A stretch of 64,000 nt of DNA from Bettongia penicillata ogilbyi (Eukaryota; Chordata; Mammalia; Diprotodontia; Potoroidae). The notes under the pieces are model-generated. The model did not search any database and was not told where the DNA came from. It saw only the letters and a list, made by a program, of their open reading frames with translations. The stretch is taken from the NCBI GenBank assembly GCA_023548195.1, contig JAJHZJ010000575.1:3287859-3351858 (forward strand), read 5' to 3'. The translations under genes and the position numbers were made by a program. Every line of letters starts with the position of its first letter. Within the stretch, counting starts at the first letter, position 1. Shown piece by piece: positions 26,269 to 38,869 of this stretch.

Positions 26269-27064
26269 AGCCAATAATCTATCATTTTAAACTCATATTC
26301 TCATGTTCCCGACAACAGCCCTAGGAACACCATAGCTACTCTTACTGTCTCCCATCTTCTGACCTAAATCCAGTGCTCTGGTATACGCATAGAACGTCAT
26401 TACACCAAGTACATGAAGAACCTAGTCAGTGAACAAAGGACCTCATTATAATGGGGGCAGGAGAGAATAAGAACCTCTGCCCACTGAAGGCCCACCATGA
26501 AATTATTGATGCATGGTAGATTGTTATATATTCATAGGACACACAAATTAATACCCAGTTTGTGAAGTTCACAGAATTAAATCCACCCAACATCTATTAG
26601 GTCCCTTCCTGGTAGGGAGGAGTACTTCCTTTTCATGAGCAGATCAACCAGGAGGTGAGTTGAAGTGGCACATTCCCTGAGGTATCCTCAGCAGGTTGAC
26701 CAGAAAGTCAGTTGGTTTAAAGCCCAGGGAAACTGTCAATTTTTTGGGGGGGTTGGGGTGGGGAGTGTCTTCATACCTGGTGGAAGAGTAGCCAGACTGC
26801 CAAGGGCAAGGTATTGTTAGAGAAGGAGAGAAAGAATTTTTCCAGTGTAAGCGAGAACCTCTCAGGGCTCAGCTTCTTCGTGTCTAATAAATATTTATTG
26901 AATCAAATAGAAGGAGATGAGTATACTCCGTAATAATTTGTGCATCCTGCATATACATGGTAATTTTTTATGCATCTCTAAATAACATGGTAGCTCTGTT
27001 GGGTGGCTCTTGCTTCTCATTGCCTTTTCTATAATATGGCCTATTCAGTTAAAGAATTGGTGGT

Positions 27065-27190
27065 GCCCAATCAATCAACAAGCATTTATTAAGCACCGAC
27101 TGTGTGCCAGGTATCATGTTAGGTCCTGAGCATACAATGATAAAAAGATATAGGACTTGTATGAAGGAGTTCACATTCTATTTGGTCTCA
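27065..27190 (-). mobile_element. L2 3' region, antisense
   Basis: 'aacaagcatttattaagcac', 'actgtgtgccaggtatcatg', 'aaggagttcacattctattt'. Confidence 0.7.
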
Positions 27191-27400
27191 TGTGCTCATA
27201 GCACTTTAAGGTTTACAAAGCACTTTCTTCTTAACAACCTCTCTAGTTACTGGCATAAGACTTACCCCCCTTTTTGAGAAAATTGAGGTTCAGAGAAATG
27301 AAGTAACTTGTTCCTTGTAAGTGTGTTGAGATTTGGATTGTGGGGAGAGATCCCATATCACTAAGATCATAAATTCATCAATTGGAGATCAGAACCAGTT
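27190..27400 (-). mobile_element. CORE-SINE 3' part, antisense
   Basis: 'tttaaggtttacaaagcact' is the reversed MAR1-type 3' end; then 'gaaaattgaggttcagagaa'. Confidence 0.65.
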
Positions 27401-27478
27401 TTTCCTTTGCTCCACAAGTCAATGGAATAGGGACCCGGTGGTTTTCCCAGAATTCCTCTGAATAAGAAATGTAACTCA

Positions 27479-27661
<183 letters not shown>

Positions 27662-27769
27662 TCAGCATCACACAGAAGAGGAACACAAAGCAGGATTAAT
27701 ATAGAGTTCCCACTTGCAGAATGCTTTTGCTAGAGAAAGGCCATGAGGAAGTCAGGGAGTTAAACTATT

Positions 27770-27900
27770 TGATTCATTTATTCGACACACATTTATTAGA
27801 CTCTATTATTAAGTAAAGCCCTGTGCTAAGGACTGAAGAATAAACCAACATACAGAAGGCAAGGTGTTCCTGACCCTCAAGGAGCTTACAGCCTGGCATA
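27770..27900 (-). mobile_element. L2 3' region, antisense
   Basis: 'cgacacacatttattagact' and 'tgaccctcaaggagcttaca'. Confidence 0.7.
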
Positions 27901-28079
27901 AAGTGCCAAGTCCTTGAAGGCACTGACCATTGTCTTCTCTTTAATTTCCTCACTCTGGAACCTTTAGCTCCCCTCTTGAGATCCTTGGATCTCCTTAGAA
28001 CAGCCCAGCACCACCGTTAAGAACATGCTCCATCAATGTTTACAGATGGAGCTTGAAGGAGAGAAGATTTATGCTGACA

Positions 28080-28150
28080 TGAATCAATCAATAAGCAATC
28101 AGCCAACCCACATGTATTAAGAACCTACTGTGTGCCAGGCACATGAGTGC
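28080..28150 (-). mobile_element. L2 3' end, antisense
   Basis: 'acatgtattaagaacctact' then 'gtgtgccaggcacatgag'. Confidence 0.65.
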
Positions 28151-28269
28151 ATCCAGCTAGGGAAAGGGAGGAGGGCTGTCACCTCTTCAGAGGACAGATT
28201 TCTACTCATTTAGGACACCAATGGAGATGTTTCTCAAGGACTCTGGGTAATGAAGACTACCCTAGGTGA

Positions 28270-28435
28270 CAACAGGAGGAGGGCACTGTGGCGGCTGAAG
28301 GTATACTCCACTGGGGCTGGAATCACAGCTCTGTAACTTACTATCTGTATGATCTCGACTGAGGGCTGCAGCTTCTCTGCAGTTCAGTTAAATCAAGATT
28401 GAAGGAAAGGGTTGGTCTCCACAGTCCTTTCCAGC
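28270..28435 (+). mobile_element. CORE-SINE (MIR-like)
   Basis: 'ggggctggaatcacagctct' and 'cagtcctttccagctccaat'. Confidence 0.6.
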
Positions 28436-28844
28436 TCCAATTCAGAACCTGCTGAATTTCACATCATTTCCTGTCAGGCCTTTCTTGTTGCCTCTCTATG
28501 GCGGGCTCAGATTTTCTCTTTAGAGTCTTCTCGTTTCCTCTCTGGGTTTCATGAACTCCCAAAAGTCCAAGACAGTTCAGTCAGGTCCAACCACTCAAAG
28601 ATGCTCTCCCCAGTATCACAGGGAAGATATCTTTCCACAGGGAAGCTATACAAGAGGCCCTAGATGGATAGACTAGAGCAGTGGTGGAGGGGGGAATTAC
28701 TTGGGTGAGGTCTAGGGGGGCACAAGGCAAGGGTGTTTTGAGAGACTTATTGGGAACATCCTAATCTATCATTGGGGCAGTGATGAATGCACAACTCAGG
28801 CAGCTCCTGGACTGTGTGTTTGGGGTTCCATTGGAAGTGGGGGG

Positions 28845-29035
28845 TGCTTTAGTCTGGTTTAGTGGAACAAGAACTGAGTCTGAGATCAGAGGACCCAGTT
28901 TTGAATTCTGCTCTGTTACTAACTACTTCTGTGACCTTGGACAAGTCACTTTACTAACTTATCAGGTTCTCAGTTCCCTCATATGTCAAAATAGAGTAGA
29001 GAGGCTCTCTGTCAGCTTTAAATGTCATGATTCTT
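28845..29035 (+). mobile_element. CORE-SINE (MIR-like)
   Basis: 'gttttgaattctgctctgtt', 'gaccttggacaagtcacttt', 'ctctgtcagctttaaatgtc'. Confidence 0.75.
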
Positions 29036-29124
29036 TCAGTGCCAGTAGGAGCTCAGGAACAGACAAATATGGTCTGCCTCAATGGTCACCTCTTGTAAGA
29101 TCCAGGAAAGATCACCGTGGCAGG

Positions 29125-29290
29125 AAGGCACCCTAGACATCAGTTGACCTAACCTACCTCATTTGAAATATAGGTAAGCTGAGGCCCAGAGAAGCAAAGC
29201 AAGTGATGAATAGCAGAGGTGGAGTTTGAATCCAGATCCTCTGCTGCTGAGTCTAGTATCATTTGTACGGCACTGAACTGCCTTAAATCC
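29125..29290 (-). mobile_element. SINE core, antisense
   Basis: 'ggtaagctgaggcccagaga' and 'ggagtttgaatccagatcct'. Confidence 0.7.
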
Positions 29291-30054
29291 TCTCTTTCCA
29301 GCTCTAGGTGATGTCAAAAACCCCTCACCCCTTTTGTCAGTCTTAAGTTTGGCTGGAGTATGCGGCAGAAAGTCAGAGTTTGGCCAAGATCCTCAAATTG
29401 TCTATTTTGTTTTAGGTGACAAATTCTGTACCCCGATCTTCACCCTAGGTTTGAAGATGCAAAACATAGGAGAGGAAAAGACAGCCTGTGTTGATGCAGT
29501 CAGGACAAACGGCTGTCTCAGATTGTCCTGGCATCTTTGGGAACACTAGGCCCTCTTGGAGTAGCTCTCATTTGGAAAGAAACTTACTGACCGAATGTCA
29601 ACCAACATGGTGCCTTATTTTTTCTTTCAGAGCCATAAAGACAGCACTGGCATCATTGATGGAAACTGAAGTATCATTGAAAGTAATGCCTTCGAGACAA
29701 GCAGGTTCATTTGATGTCTCTGTGCTCACCCTGCCTGTCCCCCACATTCCTGCTACTGGACTCAAGAGAGAAAGGGAGGTTGAAAGAACAGGTTTGCAGT
29801 GAAATCCATCTTGACCCTTCCTTTTCTCTGTGGGTGATGTCTTGTAGTGACTGTGCAACAAGATCATGGTGAAAGAGTGGGAGGCTCTGTAATGGGGAGG
29901 AAGGATTTCCAGGAGAAATAGGAGTCTGAAAGTGAAGTCTCAGAGGGGCCTGGAGGGGAAGACTGAAGTCCTTGGCCTTGAGATCCATTCATAAATGCTG
30001 AAATCTACAGGGCTGCTAAGGCCCCTGCTTGGTGCTTGTTATGGCATTCATAAC

Positions 30055-30520
30055 CGAGAGAAGAGAGGGAAAGACAGAGATAGAATGAGAGAGAGAGACT
30101 GAGACAGAAAAAGTAGAAAAGGTGAGGGAGGGAAGGAAACAGGGGCAAAGATAAATGCTTATTGGCACAGAGACATAGAGAGGGAGGCAAAGACAGAAAG
30201 GGAAAGATAGGGAGAGAGAAAAGGGAACAAGAGGCAGAGACAGGGAGACAGAAGGACAGATATGGAAAGACTCAGAGACAAAGGGACAGATAGAGACTGA
30301 GCTATAGGGAGAAACAGAGAAACTCAATGAAAGGCACAAAAAGGGAGGTAGAGATAGATAAAGAGGAGAGAATGAGAGAGGAAGAGAAAGATAGAAAGAA
30401 AGACTGTAGGGAGAAATGTGGGAGAAAGGCTCAATGAAGGGGTTAGACAAATGAAAATAAGGGAAAGAAAAAGGGAGGGAAATAACAAGAAGGCATGGAG
30501 AGGGATGAAGAATAAATGAG
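30055..30520 (+). repeat. Long GA-rich polypurine tract
   Basis: Imperfect GAGA, GGGA and GACA units, about 465 bp; CU-rich in the transcript. The 196-codon open frame on the minus strand is a repeat artefact. Confidence 0.95.
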
Positions 30521-32869
30521 AAAGGGAAGGTGAGGAGGTTAGACCAGGTGGCTTCCTTTTGTGTCTGTATCCTAGAGCTGGCTACACCTGTAGATGCCCC
30601 ATCCATCTCAGAGACATAGCCATTGGAGAGGGACTAGAGTCTAGTCTATGCTGAATTGGTGTCTGAGGATCATTTCTGCCATCTCTGCTCCTAGACAACA
30701 ATGAGAATGGAAGGAAGTGAACCAAGACTGGGTAAAGAACCAGAAGAAAAAAGACTGAGGCATTGAAACCAATCTCCATCCCAGGGGAAAATTTCAGCCA
30801 TTGGCCTGGGAATATGTGGTAGAAGGAAGCACAGTTCACTTCAATACCAATGGTATTGATTGAAGGAAAAACAGAATTTCAAGTCACCCTAAAGACAAAG
30901 AATGGGGATAATAGGAAACACTCCAACACCTCAAGAATCAATTGATCAATCTCTACCAGGATTGGACTACCCCTTGAAGACAAGAGACCATTTGCTCATG
31001 GAGGAATCTAGATTATGATACTTTGTCCAGGAGTGGGGGTTGAGAAGAGGGCCATCAAAAAGTCCCCCAAATCCCACCTTGGATCCTGATATCCCCGACA
31101 CCTGTCCTGTTCCATGAATGTAGTCCAACCTGATTTCCACCTACCCTGCCTCTGAATTACTGAAAAACTTCCCAGGAAATGTTCATGGAAGGAATCACAA
31201 AGCACAGAGATCACTTCCATGGCTCGTTGAAGGCATCAGCCAGGTTTTGGAGCCTTTTTCACATCCCCGTCCATTCTAGACTGTGAGGGATGAGACATGG
31301 ACTCTTTGCCCTCTCTCAGCAATAAGGAGGAAGCCATGTTCACAGCTATGAAGGCATACCCAGAAAGCACACTCAGTGTGCACTTGTCCAGTGTGCCTGG
31401 GATCCAAAGCACAAGCAGTTCAAGGGCCTTTTCTTCATCTTGTCTTGCAAAGCAGAAAAAACAAAAAACCAAAAAATCCAGCCAACATTGTTTGACCACA
31501 GCATGGGAGCCCCACGGAACATGTGAGAAGTGGGGGAGATCATTTCAGGGATGCTACAAAATCACAAGCAGAACAGCTGCCTCATCTTAACTGACCCCTC
31601 ACCCACTGTTCTTTCCCTGGAATATCAGCTTGGCAGCAATTGGGAAGGGATTTGGAAGAGTATGATCCATCCAAGATGAAGCCTCAGCTTTAGTTCCCAC
31701 CCTAGTCTTACTTCATATGCCTACAAAAATATTATTCCTCAAAGAAAACTAGATGGAAAGGTTAATGTTTTTGCAGAGGGATTGGTGACCTGTGTTCCTG
31801 ACTACTTCCTTCTTACCCCAATGGCTGCAATTTAATGTCAAAATCGTAAACTCTCCTCTAATCTATCCCTCAAATTATGTCCTATTTCTAATGGATGAAT
31901 GCCCTAGTAATTGGGCAATGACTCCTCAGAGAAATCCCTGCATGTCTTTTGTGGGGAAATGCAGGGTAAAATTATTTGCTCCTTGACTATGGATGGGTAG
32001 AGTAATGGAAGTTCATGTCCAGGCTTCCCAATCTCTCAGGGAGCTGACCATGTTGTTCTATAGTTGCCCAACATACAAAATTCACCCCTTGTCTCACAGA
32101 TAGGTGTTGCCACCTGCGCTGGAGGGAACCTAAGTGAGTCATCACAGTCTTGAAAACTTTCTGGAAATCTGACAATTTTAGTCTTCTTATTTAGTGATTC
32201 ACCAAACTAGTAAAGGTACTCATTTGCAGATGCACACCTTAATGACTGAGGGAAACTCAGTTCTGATGTCTCATTTTCTGATGGTCTTTATCAGTCTGTT
32301 CTGGTTTTAATGAAGACCACAGAAAGCATGGATGGGATGGAGCCATTTCAAGGGATATGGTTTTCTACTGGACACCTGATCATTCTTTTGGAACAACAAA
32401 TTTGGGGTAATAAACTTTGTTCAAGTTGGAGAATTATCCATCCTGGATTCTCCTACCCTCACAAGCTTCACAGTCTCAGCTGTATTACTTTCATATTGAT
32501 CCTTCTACACCCATTTACCAAGAAAATACCTTTAGAACAGGAAAAAAAGACTAAGATCCTATGCTAGAAAGATGATCCATGAAGTGCTTTATTTAACCCA
32601 AGAACCAGAACCAATTCCTGTCTCACCAGGTTAACAAAGGACCCTTTATAATGGGGAAATAAATAAGCCACTAGCCTAGATGCCTCACCGTATCCTCCAA
32701 GTCCATCAGTTACTTTGTCTCTAGCTAGATCATCATGTCCATTAATCACATGACACTAATGTAATTCCAAGTAGGATTCTTCCTAGGAAGATGCCATAAC
32801 TTGAAGGCTAGTTGGACTCCAAATGGAAAGAACTGGGGATGAGGAGGAATATAGGGGTGTTAAATGCTA

Positions 32870-32986
<117 letters not shown>

Positions 32987-33039
32987 TCAGATATTGGCAC
33001 CTGATCAGAATTTCTGCTTAAATACCTCTAGTCATAGGG

Positions 33040-33420
33040 AGTCACAGAATCATTGAATATGAGGATGGGAAGAAAGCTTGTTGGATCTCTAGTCTAACCC
33101 ATACACCAAAGGAATCTGATCCACAATAGCATAGCCAACAAGTGACCATTGAGACTGATCTAGGGTGCTGACATCCCTGTACCTGCATGGCCTGCTCTGT
33201 TAATGGAATCTAATCCTGAATTCCACGTACCTTGTTGCAGCAATTCTTCACAAAGATCCCCATGGAGGAATATCCCACTACGTCCCAAGTAAGCCTGGGC
33301 CACCTTAGGGTAGCTTTCGTTATGAGGACGTGTTTCCTGATATTAAGCCCAAATTGGCCATTTCGAAGTTTTTGCCCTTTGCTCCCAGCTCTGCTCTCAA
33401 GAGAGCTCACTATTGGTAAT
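33040..33420 (-). mobile_element. CR1/L3-like LINE fragment, antisense
   Basis: 'cacagaatcattgaatatga', 'tttcctgatattaagcccaa', 'gctcccagctctgctctcaa' in the same order as the other antisense copies. Confidence 0.6.
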
Positions 33421-33569
33421 CATCAGGACTCACAAACTGGTTTACTGATGGGCTTTACTGTTTGCTGCCTCCTAATGTCAAGAGCATTGCTTTGATTGCT
33501 TCAACTTGAGAATTATGGAACAATACCATTGATTTCTTCTCTTCAAGTCTTTCCCAAAACATGTTTCTT

Positions 33570-33690
33570 TTACAAATTCAATTTAGTTTATTTCAAATCA
33601 TTTCAATGAACAATATAAAATACACTGTGTTAGGTACTGGGGATAGAAAGGCAAAAATGATATAATCTCCTTTCTCAAGGAGCACGTGTG
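33570..33690 (-). mobile_element. L2 3' region, antisense
   Basis: 'actgtgttaggtactgggga' and 'cctttctcaaggagcac'. Confidence 0.55.
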
Positions 33691-33842
33691 TGTGTGAATG
33701 TGTAAAAAAGTGTGTGATACACTGTATCTTGTGTTTGCATACATGTGTGCTTGTGTGAATGAGTATATACGTATGTTTTTAAGTATGTGTGTGTCTGTGT
33801 GATACAGTGTATCTTGTGTTTTCATGTGTGTGTGTGTGTATT
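33684..33842 (+). repeat. TG-rich repeat with 85 bp spaced duplication
   Basis: The 20-odd bp around 'gtgtgatacactgtatcttg' (from about 33712) recurs as 'gtgtgatacagtgtatcttg' 85 bp later, inside (TG)n sequence. Confidence 0.85.
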
Positions 33843-34318
33843 CACAAATGCAACAGAGACAATACCAAGTTCAAATAACATCTAATAGACCAGTTTGGCT
33901 ACAATGTATAGAGCACAATAACATGGGAAAAGTTTGGGGAAGCTGGTGGGAGCCATGCTTTACATGCTTTCAATGCCAAACTGAAGAGTGTATCCCAGAG
34001 GCAATAGGAAGCCACTGACAGTTTTTGAGTAGGGAAGGAGCATGGTCAGACATGTCTTTTAGGAATGCCACATCCTCCTTTCTTTGGGGGGTCATTGGCG
34101 AAATATTTGTAAAATGAATCAGTTGGATGTGATGAACTTTAAGGTCCATCTTAGATAGTCAGTTAGATCAGGGATGCTGAAGCTCTCAGGGAGAAAAAGG
34201 CATCTTGTTACATTCATCCTATCTCTAGACTAAATTACATACTTTCTCTGTCTCTCCTCTCTATTTTTGTCTCTATGCCTTTCTCTTTCTTCCCTCTTTC
34301 TTTCCTCTCGCTCCTCTT

Positions 34319-34350
34319 TCTTCTCTCTCTCCCTCTCTCCCTCTCTCCCT

Positions 34351-34428
<78 letters not shown>
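34319..34428 (+). repeat. (CT)n dinucleotide repeat
   Basis: Near-perfect (CT)n of about 70 bp preceded by CCCT/CTCC variants. Open frames in both strands here are artefacts. Confidence 0.97.
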
Positions 34429-34432
<4 letters not shown>

Positions 34433-35059
34433 GTCAAGTCAAGCCAAGTTAACAATCATTTAAAAAAAACCTACACTACATCAATTCTGCACCACAGCCA
34501 GTTCAGAATTTGCCCTCAAATAAAATGATCTCAATGTACCTCGCATCATCTTAGTTTTACAGTGGCCAGGCTTCTCATCCATCTCAGTCTCTTTTCTGGA
34601 AAGGTGACTGATAATTTGAAATAAGGGGGAAGGGGGAACTTATTCGGTGGCCAAGTGATACACTGTGAAATGCCAGCCTTGGGCAGAGTTAGTGGAGCGC
34701 AGATGGAAGGATATTTCTAGGCAATGATATTCTCCAAGAAAACTTGTACATCTGGTCTGAATGAGAACAGAGCAGAGCAAAAATAGCCTGCTGAAGCTTT
34801 AAAAGAATTCATAGGACTCTAGCTAGGTCCATAGAAATCCCTTCATTTACATTCCAGGCATTGGATTAGGTCCCTTGGCTTTTTCTTTTTTTTTTGGAGC
34901 TAAAATTCCAGCACAGCTGGCACCTAAGAAGTGCTTCCTGAATTGACTTAAATGGAAAAATGAAGATCCTGACTCTTGATCTTCCTCTCCAAATAATCTG
35001 ACCCTTTGATATATAAGCAATCCCATTGCACAAATATCTACTCATGGATTCACATGACA

Positions 35060-35420
35060 TCTGAGTTAGAAGGGACTTCAGAAACCAGTGACTCCAATTC
35101 TTCACTAAAAAAGAATCCCCACAATATCCTCATCAAGGAGCCATCATGATTCTACTTGAAGAATGACGAGGCTCTCACTGTCTCCTAGGGTGGTCCAGCC
35201 CACTCATGGACAGTTGTCTATGGTGCAATACTTTTCCTGACATTGAAGTCTCCACCCATTATTCCTGGTTCTGCTTTCTGGGGTCAAGTTGAACAGGTCT
35301 GATTCCTCCTCCGGTTCTCTTGTCCCTTCTGAATTTCCTCTCCTCCAGGCTCAACAGCCACAGTTCCTTTAACTGTTCCTCATGACATGTGCTCAAGACT
35401 TTTTGACATTTTGATTGATA
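35060..35420 (-). mobile_element. CR1/L3-like LINE fragment, antisense
   Basis: 'ccacccattattcctggttc', 'tcctctcctccaggctcaac', 'cctttaactgttcctcatga' as in the copy at 25000-25820. Confidence 0.7.
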
Positions 35421-35437
35421 GATCCAAGGCAGGCTTA

Positions 35438-35557
<120 letters not shown>

Positions 35558-35964
35558 CTAGCATGAGAATGGAGGGAGGGAAAAGGTCACAACATTATTA
35601 AAGACAGAGGACAAAATCACATAAGACACCAAGTCCCTAGAATGGAGATTGGGTTATGCAGTTTGGAAATTAATGTTATCCCCCTGATGCCAGTCTGTAA
35701 TTCTGAACTCTGTGACCTCATGAACAAGAGATCAGTGATGAAGAGATGACAGTACTCTCCCTAAGAAAGCCATAGATCAGCACACGGGAGAACCAAATCC
35801 CAGTTGACTCTGTTCACGTGACTCAGCTCTTACATGCACAGACTAGCAGTCCACAAGCAGATACACCAAGTTATGCTCTGAGGCATTTCTTAGAAGGGTG
35901 TAACAATGTAAGGCTTCTCTGCCCACAATGCCTGAGGGTCCCATACTAATACCATTATTACCAG

Positions 35965-36010
35965 TGATGTTGTGGTGTTGATGATGGTGATGATGGCGAT
36001 GGTAGTGGTA
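35965..36010 (+). repeat. GAT/GGT trinucleotide-rich stretch
   Basis: 'gatgatggtgatgatggcga' and flanks; the His-rich minus frame is an artefact. Confidence 0.85.
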
Positions 36011-36014
36011 ACAG

Positions 36015-36150
36015 CTGACCTTCCTATATAAAGTACTCTGCAAACATGATCACATTTGGGCCTCACCACTCTAGGTGGCACAAACTACTGCTCTTATTTT
36101 ACTTATTTTACAGATGAGGAAACAGGCTTAGACTTACCCCCAGTAGGTTT
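36015..36150 (-). mobile_element. SINE 3' part, antisense
   Basis: 'taaagtactctgcaaacatg' and 'ttttacagatgaggaaacag'. Confidence 0.65.
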
Positions 36151-36319
36151 GGAATTACAGATTGTTTTCCTGCTCTATACAAATAGTTCTTTCTCCCAAT
36201 TTTCTTAACACACCAAGTCTCCATTATAAAAATTCACATTTTCAGAAACAATTACCTACAATTAGGTATGCTCAAAGCATGGGAAAGCACAATAGTATCA
36301 TTAGATATAGGGTGCTGTA

Positions 36320-36580
36320 TAGAGTTAGGTGGTGCAGTGGGCAGAACTCTGGTCTTGGAGTCAAGAAGACTTAAGTTTGATTCTTGCCTCTTATACTAGC
36401 TGCATGGCCTTGGACAAGTCACTTTAACTCTTTCTGCCTCAGTTTCCTCATCTGTAAAACAGGAATAATATCACTTCCTTCCCAGGAACATTGTAAGGAT
36501 AAAATGAGATAATATTTGTAAAGCATTATGCAAACCTTTAAGTACCATATACATACCAGCTATTATTTTTATTAGCTATT
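36320..36580 (+). mobile_element. tRNA-headed marsupial-type SINE, near full length
   Basis: Starts 'gttaggtggtgcagtgggca' (tRNA-like A box of the 'ctaggtggcgcagtgg' head), then 'ggccttggacaagtcacttt', 'cctcatctgtaaaacaggaa', 'gataatatttgtaaagcatt', 'accagctattattttta'. The strongest single marker of marsupial origin in the window together with 62960-63205. Confidence 0.85.
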
Positions 36581-36755
36581 ACTAGCTGTAGTAAGTGGGG
36601 CATAAGGAGAGGTGATCACTCCTTTGTTGAGTCTGGGCCTATGGAAATGAGAGCTCAGTATGGTTTAGGAGGCTGAAGGTTGCATAGTCATTGTAAGTCC
36701 CCACCCTCATGTGCCCAAGCAAGAATCAGTCACTAAGATAATAGCAATGACCTAC

Positions 36756-36846
36756 ATTCTGGACATGGTAAAACCCAAGAGGTGGCCCTCGTCCTGTGTT
36801 CTTCAGTGGCTCCGTGGAAAAGGCCTCATCGTGACGGTGGATAAAG
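36756..36846 (-). CDS. KIF1A: KIF1A exon ([16 protein letters not shown] block)
   Basis: 91 bp, 1 base + 30 codons. The acceptor ends cttgttttgcag and the donor is gtaggt. Completes an Asn codon split across the intron, then [18 protein letters not shown], then [12 protein letters not shown]. It continues the C2-like block started by the preceding exon. KIF1A-type residues are fully conserved here as far as I can recall. Confidence 0.95.
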
Positions 36847-37204
36847 CTGCAAAACAAGAGAAAATTATTTGCAGTTACAAAAGTGTTTCCTTCATAAGAA
36901 CCTGACAATGTGGGTCCTGCAGGCATCACCACATCATCTCTGATCAGTCATGCAGTCAATAATGGATGCCGTTCAACCCAGTCCAGTGTTTTGATTTTCT
37001 TTCAGCATATCATTCTTCCTCCATTGACTTTTTAAAAAAAGACTTCATTGGTCTAATGTGCATGGATCCAATCAAATTGGAATGATAGGCATCACATGTT
37101 GAACAGGTTTAGAAAATCTAAGTTTGAATGGCCAAGGGGGTGATTTCATTTTATTTTTCTCTACAGGTGGTGAAACCTCATGGTGGAAACTTGGACTTTT
37201 TCTT

Positions 37205-37340
37205 CCCATGAATCATAAATCAAGAGGTTTTTATTAAGCATCTACTATGTGCCAGGCACTGTGTTAGATGCTAGGGATACAGATGAAAAGAATAAAATAA
37301 TTTCTTCTGGAAAGAAGCTGATGTTCTAAATGTACTAAAT
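37205..37340 (-). mobile_element. L2 3' region, antisense
   Basis: 'tttattaagcatctactatg', 'tgccaggcactgtgttagat', 'gctagggatacagatgaaaa'. Confidence 0.75.
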
Positions 37341-37724
37341 GAATAATGAAAATATACAGCACAAATATAAGATCAATAAATACATACACAAATGCATACA
37401 TGCTCGCTCACACACACAGCTGCCAGGGAGGGATAAAGCTCACTATTGGAGAAATTTTAAATTAATTCTTAATTACAGAGCCTTAATTCCAGTACTCTGT
37501 GAGGTGAAGATAAGAAAGGAATCATTCCAGGTGCAGGGGATGGTCAGTACAAAAGTATGTAGATGGAAGATGCAGAATTGCATGTAAGGAATGGAGACAA
37601 CATTCTATGTTGAATTCTCCTAGACACAAGACTCAGACCCGTGGCTCTGTGATGGAAAGAAAATATTGGCAACAAAAGGAACAAAGAAACTAAGAGAGAG
37701 ACACAGTCATGGAAAGCATCATAG

Positions 37725-37850
37725 AAACATAGATTTAGGGCTAGAAGTAACCTTTAGAGGTCATCATCTTTTTCATTTTATGTGAGGAAACAAGCACGGA
37801 GAAGTTAAATGACCTGTCCAAATGTTTGAGTTTGAAAATTGGACTCCATA
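37725..37850 (-). mobile_element. SINE/MIR-like core, antisense
   Basis: 'acctttagaggtcatcatct' and 'gaggaaacaagcacggagaa'. Confidence 0.55.
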
Positions 37851-37941
37851 CTCAATACCCTATTCACAATTTCATGTGACTGCCAAAGAATAAGGAGGAG
37901 AAAGGGAGAAGTCATGGGAGGACCAGAAAGGGAGGACTTAC

Positions 37942-38110
37942 TTGAACTGGCAGAAGATGTCAGCATACTCTGCAGAGATGCTGGATGCCTGGAGCACTGT
38001 CACCCGGAAGGTGAAGATGCTGCCCAGCTTCAAATGGTCCAGGGCAGATTCCAAGGGGCCATCCATGATACTCTTCTCAGGGCTGTCCAGTAGCAGATCT
38101 TCAGGAGTCA
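37942..38110 (-). CDS. KIF1A: KIF1A exon (C2-like block, first strands)
   Basis: 169 bp, 2 bases + 55 codons + 2 bases. The acceptor ends caccacacag and the donor is gtaagt. Begins with a variable linker ([13 protein letters not shown]) and ends in a strongly conserved stretch, [20 protein letters not shown] followed by FCQF. The alternating hydrophobic pattern and the 'ADIFCQF' strand resemble a C2-type beta sandwich; that structural reading is inference. Confidence 0.95.
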
Positions 38111-38229
38111 CTGTGTGGTGAAAAGCCACATGGAATGAGGGTGCACAATTACCTTGAACAGTCTGGTATAGTAGTCCCTGCCCATGACCCTTCATCTCCT
38201 GCCTCATGACTCAGCACAAGTTGGTTCCC

Positions 38230-38510
38230 CCACACATGGGCCTGCCTTTTTCCTTGACTGTGCCTCCAGGATTCCCTACCTGTCTTCGGGTCTCACTTTC
38301 AGAGCCAGCGCCCAGAGATTTTTTCTGGTCTCTCCAGTAGTTAGTACTGCCTAAAACCACTTTGTGTGTCTGCATTGGCTCACCTTTGTGCCTGTTTTTG
38401 TCTTGATAGAACATAAGCGCTTTGAAAGAAATGACTCACTTTTGTCTTAAAAGACCCCAGTGCCTAGCACCGTGTTTGGCATACAGGAGGTACTGAATCA
38501 ATGCTTGGGG
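38230..38510 (+). mobile_element. L2 3' end
   Basis: 'cccagtgcctagcaccgtgt' and 'ttggcatacaggaggtactg'. Confidence 0.7.
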
Positions 38511-38869
38511 GATTGAATTCCACAGATTTCTCAATGACATTTCTAGAGTTGAGCTTTGGAGAAGGGAAGGTTCCTTGTTTCTAAAATCCCTTCCTTTGGG
38601 CAAAGTAAAGGCTAGAAGTGGGGTAACTGTCCTTTCCTTTAATCTAATGGCACAGGAAAGGAGGTAACGAGGGCTGATCCATGTTCCTAGGGAGGGCAAC
38701 GGTGGCCCCACTAATCCAATCGGAGTACTGAGGCAGGGAGAGATCATCGAGGCTTCCCTGGGGGCTAGAGATAAGACCTCCTCGGGCTGCAGAGATAGAG
38801 CATGTCAGCTTATGCAGGGAGAGGGAAGGAGCCTGACGGGGCTCTAAGTTAATGCAGCAGCAAGCTCAA

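Larger units (their letters stand above)
35558..36755 (-). other. KIF1A intron, 1.2 kb
   Basis: Holds a GAT/GGT-rich trinucleotide stretch (35965-36010), an antisense SINE piece (36015-36150) and a near full-length tRNA-headed SINE (36320-36580). Confidence 0.8.
36847..37941 (-). other. KIF1A intron, 1.1 kb
   Basis: Holds an antisense L2 end (37205-37340) and an antisense CORE-SINE piece (37725-37850). The remainder is unremarkable. Confidence 0.75.

Noticed and set aside
30016..30606. 196-codon minus-strand open frame
   Set aside because: Same cause: CT-rich complement of a GA-rich repeat.
34267..34463. Ser/Leu-rich and Arg/Glu-rich frames on both strands
   Set aside because: Products of the (CT)n microsatellite.
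36320..36360. Free tRNA gene
   Set aside because: The A/B-box-like wording belongs to SINE heads; no cloverleaf with acceptor stem follows.
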